In this document: one piece after another, positions 44,983-55,097 of the stretch
Numbering within the stretch: position 1 is the stretch's first letter
Layout of the letters: each line of letters opens with the position of its first letter
DNA from: JACCTU01 sp963798985
Lineage (GTDB): Bacteria; Actinomycetota; Thermoleophilia; Gaiellales; Gaiellaceae
Length of the DNA: 64,000 nt
Reading direction: 5' to 3'
Assembly (NCBI GenBank): GCA_963798985.1
Contig: CAWCVL010000007.1
Coordinates: 744,001-808,000, forward strand
Made by a program: the position numbers and the translations under genes
The notes under the pieces: generated by a model
What the model was told of the DNA's origin: nothing
The model's input: only the letters and a program-made list of their open reading frames with translations
Databases searched by the model: none

Positions 44983-45996
44983 CTACCCGACGCGCTCCTG
45001 GCTCTCCACGTCGAAGAGCACGACCTTGTCGCGCGCGACCGCGAACTGCTCGTCGCGTCCCGTCTCGATCTGCTGCTCGACCGGCAGCTTCGCGAGCAGC
45101 GGCGTGTCCTTCACGATGAGGTGAACGAGCTGCTCGTCGCCGAGGTACTCGACGACCTCGACGCGCGCATCGAAGCGGTACGCGTTCGCGCCGTCCTGCC
45201 CGAGCCGCAAGTGCTCCGGCCGGAAGCCCGCGATGCGGTCGGGCCCCCCGGCGTCGACCAGCGGGGCCGGCACGAGGTTCATCGCGGGCGAGCCGATGAA
45301 CCCCGCCACGAAGACGTTCCGGGGATTCGTGTACACCTCTTCGGGCGTCCCGATCTGCTGCAGGACCCCGGCGTTCATGACCGCGATCCGGTCGCCCATC
45401 GTCATCGCCTCGATCTGGTCGTGGGTGACGTAGATCGTGGTGGTGCCGAGGCGGTCCTGAAGCTTCAGGATCTCGGCGCGGGTCTCGACCCGAAGCTTTG
45501 CGTCGAGGTTCGAAAGTGGCTCGTCCATCAGGAACGCTTTGGGCTCGCGCACGATCGCACGCCCGAGCGCGACGCGTTGCCGCTGACCGCCGGAGAGCTG
45601 CTTGGGCTTCCGCTTGACCAGCTCGTTCATCTGCAGGATCTCCGCCGCCCGCCGCACGCGGTCGTCGATCTCGCGCTTCGGCACGCCCGTGTTGCGCAGG
45701 CCGAAGGCGAGGTTGTCGTACACGGTCATGTGCGGGTAGAGCGCGTACGACTGAAACACCATCGCGATGTCGCGCGACGCCGGCGCGACGTTGTTCACGA
45801 CGCGGTCGCCGATCAGGATTCGCCCCTTCGTGATCTCCTCGAGCCCGGCGAGCATCCTGAGCGCGGTGCTCTTGCCGCACCCGGAGGGACCGACCAGCAC
45901 CATGAACTCCCCATCGCCGATGTCGAGCGAGAAGTCGTTCACCGCCGGTGTGCCGTCGAAGACCTTGGTCACGTGCTCGAAACTCACGCTGGCCAT
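44983..45996 (-). CDS. Sugar ABC transporter ATP-binding protein (UgpC/MsmX type)
   Basis: A 337-residue ATPase with Walker A GPSGCGKST, signature LSGGQRQRVALGRAI, Walker B LMDEPLSNLD, H-loop YVTHDQ and the C-terminal regulatory OB-fold (PAPLVDAGG ... GFRPEHL) typical of sugar importers. AGGAGG precedes the ATG at 45996. It is the last gene of the operon starting near 52.2 kb. Confidence 0.92.
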   Translation of the reverse strand: MASVSFEHVTKVFDGTPAVNDFSLDIGDGEFMVLVGPSGCGKSTALRMLAGLEEITKGRILIGDRVVNNVAPASRDIAMVFQSYALYPHMTVYDNLAFGLRNTGVPKREIDDRVRRAAEILQMNELVKRKPKQLSGGQRQRVALGRAIVREPKAFLMDEPLSNLDAKLRVETRAEILKLQDRLGTTTIYVTHDQIEAMTMGDRIAVMNAGVLQQIGTPEEVYTNPRNVFVAGFIGSPAMNLVPAPLVDAGGPDRIAGFRPEHLRLGQDGANAYRFDARVEVVEYLGDEQLVHLIVKDTPLLAKLPVEQQIETGRDEQFAVARDKVVLFDVESQERVG

Positions 45997-46641
45997 GCGG
46001 CGGTTCCTCCTGGTTCGCGGGGCAGAGCGAAGTGCGCCGCGGCAAGGAACGAGTACGCGACGGTGAGAGTCAGGAAGGGGACGAGAGCAGCCGCCAGCCC
46101 GACGAGGTTGATCGCGAGCAGCACGAGGGCAAGCGCGGTGCCTGCCACGGGGCGACGAAGGAAGCGGGCGAGCGAGTCGCGCGCGACGTCGGCGAGCGGC
46201 CGGTCGAGCTCGAAGACCGCCAGCGGCCAAAGGAGCAGCTGGAGGACACCGAAGATCGCGGCGGCGTACAGCGCGAACAGCGCGAGCACCCACCACCAAC
46301 CGCCGATTCCTGCGTAGAACGGCACAGCGACGACGGCCGCGGCAACCACCACGAAGACGAGCGAGTCCGAGCACCAGCCCTCGCCGCCAGTGCAACTTGA
46401 CGCCAGTCGCCGCGTCGTGAAGGCGCAACTCGTCCGTCCGCGCGACCGTCACAGCGCAGTGCATGAGCGCCGCGGCGAACGGGCCGACGAGGACCAGCAG
46501 CGCAAGCGCGGGTGCAAACCACAATCCGATGGCGACAACCGCGAGCACGAAGGTCGATAGCGCCGCGTTGAGCACGAGCAAGCGCCACGACTGCCGGTAG
46601 AAGTCACGCACCGCGCTGCTCAGGGCCGCGCCGACGCTCAT
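45984..46641 (-). pseudogene. Membrane protein (DUF624-like), one frameshift
   Basis: Starts MSVGAALSSAVRDFYRQSWRLL and carries two helices (LSTFVLAVVAIGLWFAPAL...). Near 46375 the frame slips, and further helices (SLVFVVVAAAVVAVPFYAG, WWWVLALFALYAAAIFGVL, then TALALVLLAINLVGLAAAL) run to 45984. The pattern of an YesL/DUF624-type protein fits; such proteins often occur in sugar-transport operons. It overlaps the permease gene before it and the ATPase gene after it. Confidence 0.6.
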
Positions 46642-47606
46642 CCCTTCACTCCTGCCGACGTGACGCCGGCGATGAAGTACCGCTGAGCCGCGACGAAGAG
46701 CAGCGCGATCGGGATGATCGAGATGACGCTCGCCGCCATCAGTTGCGGCCAGAGCGTCTTGTACTGCCCGATGAAGCTCGAAAGCCCGACCGTCAGCGAA
46801 TAGTGGTCGGGATCCTGGAGGATGACGAGCGACCAGAAGAAGTCGTTCCACATCCCCTGAAAGGTCAGAATCGTCACTGCGGCGAGCGCAGGGCCGGCGA
46901 GCGGAAGCATCACGCGCCAGTACGTCTTGAAGTAGCCGGCACCGTCGAGCTTCGCGGCCTCTTCGAAGTCCTTCGGGATCGTCAGGAAGTACTGGCGCAT
47001 CAAGAAGAGGTTCGTCGCCAAGACCGCATTGATCAGGATGAACCCCTGGTACGTCCCGATCAGGTTGTAGTGCACCGGCGGGAAGTCGAGGTTCCACGAC
47101 GTGTGCGGGAAGTCGCTGAGGATCTGGAAGACCGGGACGAAGCGAAGCTGGTCGGGGATCATCAGCGTCGCGAGCACGAGTATGAACAGCACCTCGCGAC
47201 CCGGAAAGCGCAGACGCGCGAAGGCGTAGCCGCCGAGGGAGCAGAGGAAGAGGTTGAGCAGCGTCACCGAGGTGGCCATGAACGCGCTGTTCGCGGCGTA
47301 GCGGGCGAAGTTGAACTCGGTCAGCACCTCTCGATACGCCTCGAGCGTCGGGTTGTTCGGAATGAGGTCGAAGCCCTGGACGCTCTCTGGGATCGTCTTC
47401 AGCGACGTCGAGACACTCCAGAAGAACGGGACGAAGTACAAAAGCGCGAGGGCCACGAGCAGCGTGTAGACCAGGAGCTTCGTCGCCCTGTAACCGGCGC
47501 CGCGGCCAGGGATCTCCCCGACCGGAGCCCCGGAAGCTGGATCCTCTCCCCGGGCCAGCCGCTCGATCGTGGCCAGATGCGGCGCCGCTTCCTTGTCCAC
47601 GGCCAT
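46638..47606 (-). CDS. Sugar ABC transporter permease (UgpE/MalG type)
   Basis: A 322-residue permease with six membrane helices and the EAA loop FEEAAKLDGAGYFKTYW that docks the ATPase. N-terminal extension of about 35 residues contains no special motif. It overlaps the next gene and its partner permease at 47606, forming the usual UgpA-UgpE heterodimer. Confidence 0.92.
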   Translation of the reverse strand: MAVDKEAAPHLATIERLARGEDPASGAPVGEIPGRGAGYRATKLLVYTLLVALALLYFVPFFWSVSTSLKTIPESVQGFDLIPNNPTLEAYREVLTEFNFARYAANSAFMATSVTLLNLFLCSLGGYAFARLRFPGREVLFILVLATLMIPDQLRFVPVFQILSDFPHTSWNLDFPPVHYNLIGTYQGFILINAVLATNLFLMRQYFLTIPKDFEEAAKLDGAGYFKTYWRVMLPLAGPALAAVTILTFQGMWNDFFWSLVILQDPDHYSLTVGLSSFIGQYKTLWPQLMAASVISIIPIALLFVAAQRYFIAGVTSAGVKG

Positions 47607-48508
47607 CAGGAGATCTCAGCCCGGCCGAAGAGCAGTCGCTGGACGAGGGTGAAGACGAAGATCACCAGGAACAGCACGACGCCGATCGTCGCCGCATAGC
47701 CCCAGCGAAGATCGCTGATCGCCGTTTGGTACATGTAGAGCACGACGGTCAACGTCGAGTAGTTCGGGCCACCCGTGCCCCCGGACACGATGTACATCTG
47801 GTCGAACACCTTCAGGCAGCCGATGATCGACACGACCAGGACGAAGAAGTGCCCCGGCTTGAGCAACGGGAAGGTGATCTTCCAGAACGTGCGCCACGGG
47901 CTGGAGCCGTCGATCGCAGCCGCCTCGTACACGTCCGGCGGAATCGACTGGAGCGCCGCGAGGTAGAAGAGCATCATCGTCCCCGAAGTCGTCCAGATGT
48001 TCAGGGCCATGATCGACGGCAGCGACGTGTCAGAGTCGGCGAAGAACGTGATGTTGGTGCCGAGGATCGCGTTCACGAGACCGTCTGCGTTCAGCAGGTA
48101 GATGAAGATCGCGACGATCGCAGCGGACGACGCGAGCGACGGGAAGTAGAACGCCGCGCGGAAGAACGGCCGCCCGTGGATCTTCTGGTTCACGACAACC
48201 GCGGCGAGCAGCCCGAGCGCCATCTGCGCGGGAACGACGAGCGCCGTGTAGACGAGAATGTTGCGCAGCGCCCTGCGGAAGAGCGTGTCCTCGTAGAGGT
48301 CGCGGTAGTTCTGGAAGCCGACCGCGTCGATCGGGCCGAGCACTCCCCAGTCGTAGCGCGAGATGTAGATCGCGTAGACCATCGGGAAGATGAAGAAGAG
48401 GAAGAAGAACGCGAGCGGCAGGATCACGAACGCGTAGCCGACGAGCGCCTCGCGGACCTTCGCGCTCCCGAGGGAGTCCCGCCTCTTTTCGGCCACGGCG
48501 ATCGCCAA
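47606..48508 (-). CDS. Sugar ABC transporter permease (UgpA/MalF type)
   Basis: A 300-residue permease with six helices and the EAA loop DVYEAAAIDGSSPWRTFWKI. The start is probably TTG 48508 after GGGAGG, or the GTG four codons on. It pairs with the UgpE-type permease to import an oligosaccharide or related substrate. Confidence 0.9.
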   Translation of the reverse strand: MAIAVAEKRRDSLGSAKVREALVGYAFVILPLAFFFLFFIFPMVYAIYISRYDWGVLGPIDAVGFQNYRDLYEDTLFRRALRNILVYTALVVPAQMALGLLAAVVVNQKIHGRPFFRAAFYFPSLASSAAIVAIFIYLLNADGLVNAILGTNITFFADSDTSLPSIMALNIWTTSGTMMLFYLAALQSIPPDVYEAAAIDGSSPWRTFWKITFPLLKPGHFFVLVVSIIGCLKVFDQMYIVSGGTGGPNYSTLTVVLYMYQTAISDLRWGYAATIGVVLFLVIFVFTLVQRLLFGRAEIS

Positions 48509-48530
48509 CGAACCTCCCGGAGAGAATCAG

Positions 48531-48556
48531 GTGGAGGCTCCCGAAGGAGCCTCCAC
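48531..48556. terminator. Perfect hairpin between binding-protein and permease genes
   Basis: GTGGAGGCTCC, loop CGAA, GGAGCCTCCAC: an eleven-pair perfect stem. It lies between the binding-protein stop (48574) and the permease start (48508) inside one operon, without a T run. Such hairpins often cause partial termination or protect upstream mRNA, raising binding-protein levels over the permeases. Confidence 0.7.
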
Positions 48557-48573
48557 CACTCGTTCGTCGCTCG

Positions 48574-49837
48574 TTACCGGAGCGCCTCGTTCGCGGCTTC
48601 CTGGACCTTCACCAGCATGCCGTTGACCGTCTGCTTCCCTTCGATCACGGCGGTCAGCTCGTTGTTCGCGACCGTCATCACCTTCGAGAAGCCCGGTGCG
48701 AACTGCCAGGCACGTCCAACCGCGGCATCCGCGATGAACGCCGTCCGGCCGGGGACACGCAGCCTGACGTCCTTGCGGGACGGCAGCTCGAGTCCCTTGG
48801 ACGTCCACGTTGCCATCCCTTGCCTTCCGGCGAGGTATGTCAGCAGCGTCCACGCGGCGGCCTTGTTCTTCGAGGCCTTCGCGATGGAGTACGAAACCGT
48901 GAAGCTCAGGGTCGCCGCCTGCTTGTTCCTGACCATGCGGTTGACCCGGTAGTTCACGCTCGGGAACTGCTCGGCCATGAACGGCATGACCCAGTTGCCC
49001 TCGAAAATGATCGCCGCCTTCTCCTTTCCGAGCGCCTCACCGCACCAGCCTGCGCCGAGCTGCTGCTGCGTCCCGGCGAGGCCGTCGTTGATCAGCCCGA
49101 CGTAGAAGTTCACCGCGTCACGGACCGCGGGGGTGGTCACCGTTGCACGCGTCTTGCTCGCGTTCAGCAGTGAGCCACCGTTCTGGTACACGAACGCGAG
49201 CATGCGAGCCCACTCGGGCTGCAGGCAGATCGGACGTCCGCCGGCCGGGATGTTCGCCGCCTTCATCCGCTGAGCGACCGCCCGCAGCTGCGCCCACGTC
49301 GTCGGCGCACTCACGCCGGCTCGCTGGAGCATCGCGGTGTTGACCTGCATCGACAGCGGCGAGAAGCCCTTCGGGAACCCGTAGAGCTTGGCCTTGTACC
49401 GGAACGCGTTCAGCAGCCTCGGGAAGTATGGCTTGGTGCTGAACTTGTACTTCGCGATGTACTGGACCGAGCGGCTCGAGCAGTCCCTGCTTCGCCCAGT
49501 CGGGGAAGTCGTTCGAGTCGACGTAGAAGACGTCCGGCGGCCTCCGGGCCGCGAACTGCGCCAGCATGTTCTGCTGGTACGGATCGAGGGCCGTGTAGCT
49601 GACCTTGATCCTCGGATACTTCTTTGCGAACCCGGCTAGCACCTGCTTGAGCAGCACACCTTCGGTGCTGCCGCCCGATGTCCAACCGGCCAGCTTGATG
49701 TTGCCCGTGACCTCCTGGGCTGCCGGCGCCGCCTGCGAGTCCGTCTTGCCTTGACTCACCGCCGCGGTCACCCCTGCGAGCAGCAGCGACGCGACGAGCG
49801 CACCGAAGAGGACGATCCTCCTCGCGTAATTCTTCAT
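48574..49837 (-). pseudogene. Sugar ABC transporter substrate-binding protein, one frameshift
   Basis: Start MKNYARRIVLFGALVASLLLAG is a signal peptide (no lipobox Cys), preceded by GGAGGGGG. The mature part begins NIKLAGWTSGGSTEGVLL and PPDVFYVDSNDFPDWAKQG, the usual binding-protein N-domain. Near 49475 the frame slips; the rest (YGFPKGFSPLSMQVNTAML, AIIFEGNWVMPFMAEQFP) continues to 48574. Restored length is about 420 residues. It supplies the transporter with its sugar. Confidence 0.8.
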
Positions 49838-49899
49838 TGATACCCCCTCCTTCAAACCCCATTTGACCCCGTATGACCTCAGCCGAAGTGTATGTGCGC

Positions 49900-51372
49900 T
49901 CAGCTTCCAACGAGTGCTCCCTCCCACGGCGCGAGGTTTAGCGTTCCTCCAACACTCTCCCCGGCGCGAGCAAGCCCGGTGTCCAACAGGATCGTGCCGT
50001 GCACGTCGCTGACGGCCCGTGCGCGATCGGAGAGATTGACCGCCACCACGCATCCTTCGCCGCGGCGCCAAGACCACACATCCGGGTCACCGTCGACGGA
50101 CGCGTACGAGCCAAGGCTGAGCTCAGGCTTCGCGCGACGAAGCTCGAGCAAACGCTTCGTGAACCACAGCGTCGACGACTCGTCCGCACGCATGTCCTCG
50201 ACGTTTCGGGTCAAGTCGCCGTGGCGAATCCACCACTCGTGGTCGGCCGTCGGAGCCCACGGCATCGGCGTGCGCGCGCCGTCGCGACTGTGCGCGGTGT
50301 CGAGCTGCTCGCTCGCCGGGATCTCGACCTGCTCCATGCCGAGCTCGTCGCCGTAGTAGAGGATCGGCGTGCCGCGCAGCCCGAGCAACAGCATCAGCGC
50401 GCAGCGGATCTTCGCCTCGTTTCCCCCGCACCAGCGCGTCGGGAAACGGACGATGTCGTGGTTCGAGCCGCACCAGACCGGCCACGCGTCCGCGGGAAAC
50501 GTCCGCTCGGCCCCCTCGACGATCTCGCGGAGCTCCACCGCATCGAGGTGCGCAAGCGTGAACGAGAAGATCATTGGCAGCTGCAGCTCGTCGTCGTCGC
50601 CGAAGTACTTCGCGAGCTCCTCGAGGCTCGGGACCCACGTCTCCCCGAGGAGGACCCGCTCGGGGTCGTACTCGCGCGCGATCGCGCGCCAGCGGCGGTA
50701 GATCTCGTGCACCTCGGGTCTGTTCATGTTGTAGACGCGCTCCTCGCGCGGGTCCTGCGCCTTCCCCACGATCGGGTTGTCGCGCAACTCCTTGTCCTTG
50801 ACGAGCGCGTGCGCGACGTCGATCCGGAACCCCGCGATGCCCCGGTCGAACCAGAAGCGAAGCGTCTCCTCGAACTCCTGGCGGACGTCGTCGTTCCACC
50901 AGTTCAGGTCGGGTTGCTCGGGGAGGAAGTTGTGGAGGTAGTACCTGCCGACCTTCGGATGCTTCGTCCACGCGGACCCGCCGAACGTCGACGTCCAGTT
51001 GTTCGGCTCGTCGGCCCAGACGTACCAGTCGCGCTTCGCAGGATCCGAGAACCACGGGTGCTCGCTGCTCGTGTGGTTGGGGACGAGGTCGAGGACCACC
51101 TTCATCCCGCGCTCGGCGGCATCCGCGACGAGCGCGTCGAGATCGTCGAGCGTCCCGTAGTCGGGGTGTACGCCGTGGAAGTCGGAGACGTCGTAGCCCC
51201 AGTCCGCGTTCGGCGACGGATGGATCGGCGTCAGCCAGATCGCGTCGACGCCGAGCCACTCGAGGTAGTCGAGCTTCGAGCGGATGCCCGGCAGGTCACC
51301 GTGCCCGTCGCCGTTCGCGTCCGCGAACGACCGGACGTAGATCTGGTACAGGACCGCGTCTCGCCACCACAT
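49900..51372 (-). CDS. GH13 alpha-glucosidase
   Basis: A 490-residue glycoside hydrolase family 13 enzyme. Conserved regions are DLVPNHTS, GFRIDVAH with the nucleophile D185, LLGETWV with acid/base E244, and GSNHDIVR. The early WGYDVSDFHGVHPDYGTLDD and no signal peptide are typical of cytosolic alpha-glucosidase or oligo-1,6-glucosidase. It stands next to a sugar importer, suggesting import of alpha-glucosides followed by hydrolysis. Confidence 0.9.
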   Translation of the reverse strand: MWWRDAVLYQIYVRSFADANGDGHGDLPGIRSKLDYLEWLGVDAIWLTPIHPSPNADWGYDVSDFHGVHPDYGTLDDLDALVADAAERGMKVVLDLVPNHTSSEHPWFSDPAKRDWYVWADEPNNWTSTFGGSAWTKHPKVGRYYLHNFLPEQPDLNWWNDDVRQEFEETLRFWFDRGIAGFRIDVAHALVKDKELRDNPIVGKAQDPREERVYNMNRPEVHEIYRRWRAIAREYDPERVLLGETWVPSLEELAKYFGDDDELQLPMIFSFTLAHLDAVELREIVEGAERTFPADAWPVWCGSNHDIVRFPTRWCGGNEAKIRCALMLLLGLRGTPILYYGDELGMEQVEIPASEQLDTAHSRDGARTPMPWAPTADHEWWIRHGDLTRNVEDMRADESSTLWFTKRLLELRRAKPELSLGSYASVDGDPDVWSWRRGEGCVVAVNLSDRARAVSDVHGTILLDTGLARAGESVGGTLNLAPWEGALVGS

Positions 51373-51380
51373 GCGGCGCG

Positions 51381-52190
51381 TCAGGCTACCGACAACGGTT
51401 TCCGCGCGACGAAGACGACGAAGTCGTCGTCGGCCGTCGCCGGCCGCTCTTCGTGGCTTCCGTGGACTGCGTCGACCTCGAAGCCCGCACGCTCGAGCAT
51501 CAGCACTAGCTCGTTGGTGAAGTACAGGCCGATGTCCAGCGTATGGCTCTCCTCGGCGATCAGCTCGCCGTCCCGCCACTGGCGCGCGCGGATCTCGAGA
51601 GTCGCGCGCTGCGCGAGCGGGTCGAGCGCCAGGAGCCTCGACTGGAGCGCGAGCTCGGTGCCGTCGGACGCACGCCTGCGCTCCCCGTCGTCTTCGGACC
51701 ACGCACGCGGGAGGTCGGTGCGCTCCTCTCGGAGCCAGCGCTGCCATTGCTGCGAGTTCGCGTACGGAACCTCGTTGTCGAGGACGAGCGTTCCGCCTGG
51801 TTCGAGGTGCTCGTAGAAGCGCGAGAGCGCCTGGAGGTCCTGCGCCCGGTCGCTGCCGAGTGCGAAGCCTCCGCAGACGACGATCGTCCGGTACGAGCGC
51901 GGCGGGTCGAGCTCGTGCATCGCCTGGACGAAGAGCGTCGGCGACAGCTCCTCGCGCTCGGCTCGTTCGCGGCAGAGCGCGATCATGTCCTCCGAGACGT
52001 CGCAGCCGTCGACGTCCAGCCCCGCGCGAAGGTACGGGAGCAAGAGCCTGCCGGTCCCGCAGGCGACGTCGAGGGCCGGCTGACCGTTGCGCTCGATGAA
52101 CCGCCTGAAGTAGTCGATTTCAGGGCCGCCCTCGTTGAACTCTGCCCACCATTTGGCAACGAGGCCGTAGTGCCAGGTCTGGGGCGCCAT
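51381..52190 (-). CDS. Class I SAM-dependent methyltransferase
   Basis: A 269-residue methyltransferase with motif I ALDVACGTGRLLLPYL and next-strand DVDGCDVSEDMI. The motif at the active-site strand is TIVVCGGFALGS. The start MAPQTWHYGLVAKWWAEFN resembles sugar- or small-molecule methyltransferases. It ends eight bases before GH13 and may lead that operon. Confidence 0.75.
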   Translation of the reverse strand: MAPQTWHYGLVAKWWAEFNEGGPEIDYFRRFIERNGQPALDVACGTGRLLLPYLRAGLDVDGCDVSEDMIALCRERAEREELSPTLFVQAMHELDPPRSYRTIVVCGGFALGSDRAQDLQALSRFYEHLEPGGTLVLDNEVPYANSQQWQRWLREERTDLPRAWSEDDGERRRASDGTELALQSRLLALDPLAQRATLEIRARQWRDGELIAEESHTLDIGLYFTNELVLMLERAGFEVDAVHGSHEERPATADDDFVVFVARKPLSVA

Positions 52191-52274
52191 CGCCGGATCC
52201 TCTCACCGTTCGACTCGAACCAGGGATGGCACGCCGCGCCTCGCGGGCCGATGTGGACCCCGAGGAGGGAGCCG

Positions 52275-52492
52275 ATGGACCGAATCGAGTTGCTGCGAAA
52301 GCTCATCGAGCGGGAGCCGCTCGTGCGCTGGACCGCGATCGCTGCGGCCGCGCTCGCCTGGCTGTCGGTCGCCTGGTTCAGCCCGCTGCCGCTGCTGGTC
52401 GCTGTGCTGCTCGTTGCGTCGGTCTTCGTCGTTCGGCGCAGGCGCGGCGATCACCTGGCTCCGGGCCGGACGACGAGCTCGACCTGTTCTAG
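52275..52492 (+). pseudogene. Small membrane protein, frame-shifted at its end
   Basis: ATG 52275 follows GAGGAGGGAG. It reads MDRIELLRKLIEREPLVRW, then two hydrophobic helices (TAIAAAALAWLSVAWF and LLVAVLLVASVFVV) and a basic tail. The intended end appears to be PDDELDLF with stop at 52490-52492 in a neighbouring frame, so one indel near 52463 is likely. About 72 residues; function unknown. Confidence 0.5.
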
Positions 52493-52515
52493 TCTCGCGT
52501 CGCTACGGTGGGCGG

Positions 52516-53496
52516 ATGGACCTCGCCCTGCTGGAAGCCGAGCTGAGCGCACGCGGGGAGCCGCCGTTCCGGGCCCGCCAGGTCTGGTCGTGGGTCGCGC
52601 GCGGAGCGAAGGGCTACGAGCAGATGACCGACGTGCCCGCCGGGCTGCGCGGCGAGCTCGCGTCGTCGGTGCCGCTGTCGACGCTGACCGTGGTGCGGCA
52701 GGACGAGGCGCGCGACCGGACGGTCAAGACGCTCTTCCACACGCACGACGGACACCCCGTCGAAGCAGTGCTGATGCGCTATCGCGACGGCCGCCGCTCG
52801 ATCTGCGTCTCGTCACAGTCCGGGTGTCCGCTGACCTGCACGTTCTGCGCGACCGGCGCGATGCAGTTTCGCCGCAACCTGACCGCCTGGGAGATCGTCG
52901 ACCAGGCGCTCCACTTCCGCCGCTTCGAGACGGTCGACCACTGCGTCTTCATGGGGATGGGCGAGCCGATGCTGAACCTCGACAACGTGCTCGAGGCAGC
53001 GCGGCGACTGCCGGACCTCGGGATCACGCACCGGCGCACGACGATCTCGACGATCGGCTGGCTGCCCGGCCTGCAGCGCTTCGTGGACGAGGTCGAGGAG
53101 CCGATCCGACTCGCGCTCTCGCTGCACGCCGCCGATCCCGCGCTCCGCTCGACGATCATGCCGGTCAACGACCGCTACCCACTCCCGGACGTGCTCGCCG
53201 AGTGCGTCCGCTACTTCGGCCTTCGGCGGCGCAAGGTCTTCGTCGAGTACGTGATGCTCGCCGGTGTGAACGACCGCGTCGAGCAGGCGCACGAGCTCGC
53301 CGCGCTGCTCGACCCGCAGGTCTTCAAGGTGAACCTGATCCCCTACAACCCGACGGGGATGTACGACGGCTCGTCGCGCAAGGCGATCGACGCGTTCAAG
53401 CACGTGCTCGACCGCGCGCGGATCCCGGCGACGGTTCGGCTCACGCGCGGGCGCGACATCGCGGCCGCGTGCGGCCAGCTCGCGGCTACCGGTTGA
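52516..53496 (+). CDS. rlmN: Dual-specificity RNA methyltransferase RlmN
   Basis: A 326-residue radical-SAM enzyme that methylates C2 of A2503 in 23S rRNA and A37 of tRNAs. The iron-sulfur cluster motif is C104-x3-C108-x2-C111 (GCPLTCTFC), with FMGMGEPMLNLDNV and a C-terminal catalytic Cys in RGRDIAAACGQL. The ATG at 52516 is chosen as the natural start; the frame opens earlier. It overlaps the aldo/keto reductase gene tail-to-tail by 11 bases. Confidence 0.94.
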   Translation: MDLALLEAELSARGEPPFRARQVWSWVARGAKGYEQMTDVPAGLRGELASSVPLSTLTVVRQDEARDRTVKTLFHTHDGHPVEAVLMRYRDGRRSICVSSQSGCPLTCTFCATGAMQFRRNLTAWEIVDQALHFRRFETVDHCVFMGMGEPMLNLDNVLEAARRLPDLGITHRRTTISTIGWLPGLQRFVDEVEEPIRLALSLHAADPALRSTIMPVNDRYPLPDVLAECVRYFGLRRRKVFVEYVMLAGVNDRVEQAHELAALLDPQVFKVNLIPYNPTGMYDGSSRKAIDAFKHVLDRARIPATVRLTRGRDIAAACGQLAATG

Positions 53497-54472
53497 CCGT
53501 CGACATGTCGGGATAGCGGTCACCGGCCGCCACGCCCGCAGGAAACGCGTCGTCGAGCTGCCGAAGCTCGTCGTCCGTCAGCTCGAGCTCGAGCGCGCCG
53601 GCGTTCTCCTCGAGGTAGCGGCGCCGTTTCGTCCCGGGGATCGGGACGACGTCGCCGCCACGGGAGTGCACCCACGCCAGCGCGAGCTGCGCCGCGGTCA
53701 CGCCGTTCTGCTCCGCGAGCGAACGCAGCTCGTCCGCAAGCGCGAGGTTGTGCTCGAGATTCTCCTCCTGGAAACGTGGCATCACGTGGCGGCGGTCGTC
53801 CTCGATGAGGTCGCCGCACTGCGGTAGCTCCCGGTGAGGAAGCCGCGGCCGAGCGGGCTGTACGCGACGAAGCCGATCCCGAGCTCGCGCACGGTCGGCA
53901 GGATCTCTGCCTCCGCGTCGCGCGACCAGAGCGAGTACTCGCGTCTGCAGCGCGCTGATCGGGTGCACGGCGTGCGCTCGCCTGATCGTCTCCGGGCCGG
54001 CCTCCGAGAGCCCGAGGTAGCGCACTTTGCCGGCCTCGACGAGCGCGGCCATCGCACCGACGGTCTCCTCGATCGGGACGGTCCTGTCGACGCGGTGCTG
54101 GTAGTAGAGGTCGATCACCTCGACGCCGAGCCGCTGCAGCGACGCCTCGCACGCCGCCAGCACGTACTCCGGTCGCCCGTTGATCCTGATCCACGAGCCG
54201 TCGGGCTTCCGCTCGTTGCCGAACTTCGTCGCGAGCTCGACCTCGTCACGCCGATCGGCGATCGCCTTCCCGACGAGCTGCTCGTTCGCACCGACGCCGT
54301 ACATGTCGGCGGTATCGAGGAACGTGACGCCGAGATCGAGTGCACGGTGGATCGTCGCGATCGACTCGGCCTCGTCGGTCGCGCCGTAGAACTCGGACAT
54401 CCCCATGCAACCGAGCCCCTGCGCGGAGACCTCGAGACCTTGGCTCCCCAGTGACCGTCGCTCGATGCTCAT
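53486..54472 (-). pseudogene. Aldo/keto reductase, two compensating frameshifts
   Basis: An AKR barrel with catalytic residues in DTADMYG (D, Y), LATKFG (K) and YYQHRVD (H). Between about 53822 and 53943 the frame is shifted: the conserved REYSLWSRDAEAEILPTVRE and GIGFVAYSPLGRGFLTGSY lie in another frame, flanked by correct sequence. The uncorrected reading stays open to 53486, giving 328 residues, but the middle 40 residues would be scrambled. Substrate and direction unknown; reduces aldehydes with NADPH in family members. Confidence 0.75.
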
Positions 54473-54476
54473 GCGC

Positions 54477-55097
54477 TCATTGTGCCCGCGGGTGCTCGTC
54501 GACCCGCCGGATCCACGCCTCGAGCCGTGGGTACGCGCCGCCGAGCGCAAGGTGCTCGACGAGGATTCGGTGGAACGGCTCGGTGTCGGCGGGATCGTCG
54601 ATCACTCCGTACTTGAGAAACGGGAAGAAGGCGCAGTCCACGACGCCGAACTCGTCGCCGAACATGTACGGCCGGTCGGCGAGGAGCGCCTCGAAGCGGT
54701 CGCGCGAGCGCTCGAGCTCTTCCACCTGCGCGCGGATGCGTTTCTCGACGCGTTCCTCAACCGAGAGCGCGCGCTCCAGCTCGTTCGGCGGCTTCTTCCA
54801 GACGCGGTTGAACCAGTCGATCAGCAGCACCGCCTCGGCACGGCGCGCCTCGTCGCGCGGGTACAGCGGCGGGTCGGGGTAGCGCTCCTCCAGGTACTCG
54901 AGGATCGCGGTCGAGTCGGCGATGAGCTTCCCGTCGTCCTCGAGCACCGGCACGAGCGGCTGGCCGCTCGCCTCGATCACCGTCGTGCGGTCGTTCCGAT
55001 CGACGTCGACCCACTCCGCCTCGAGCCCCTTGTGTCCAAGCGCCAGCGCGACCCGTTCGACGTTCGTCGAGAACGGGATGCGCCAGACGCGGATCAT
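54477..55097 (-). CDS. Glutathione S-transferase-like protein
   Basis: A 206-residue GST with thioredoxin-like N-domain (MIRVWRIPFSTNVERVALAL, QPLVPVLEDDGKL, DSTAILEYLEERYP) and a helical C-domain. Most actinobacteria use mycothiol, so its thiol partner is unclear. It starts within the last codon of gcvPB and belongs to that operon by overlap, though its role there is not obvious. Confidence 0.8.
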   Translation of the reverse strand: MIRVWRIPFSTNVERVALALGHKGLEAEWVDVDRNDRTTVIEASGQPLVPVLEDDGKLIADSTAILEYLEERYPDPPLYPRDEARRAEAVLLIDWFNRVWKKPPNELERALSVEERVEKRIRAQVEELERSRDRFEALLADRPYMFGDEFGVVDCAFFPFLKYGVIDDPADTEPFHRILVEHLALGGAYPRLEAWIRRVDEHPRAQ

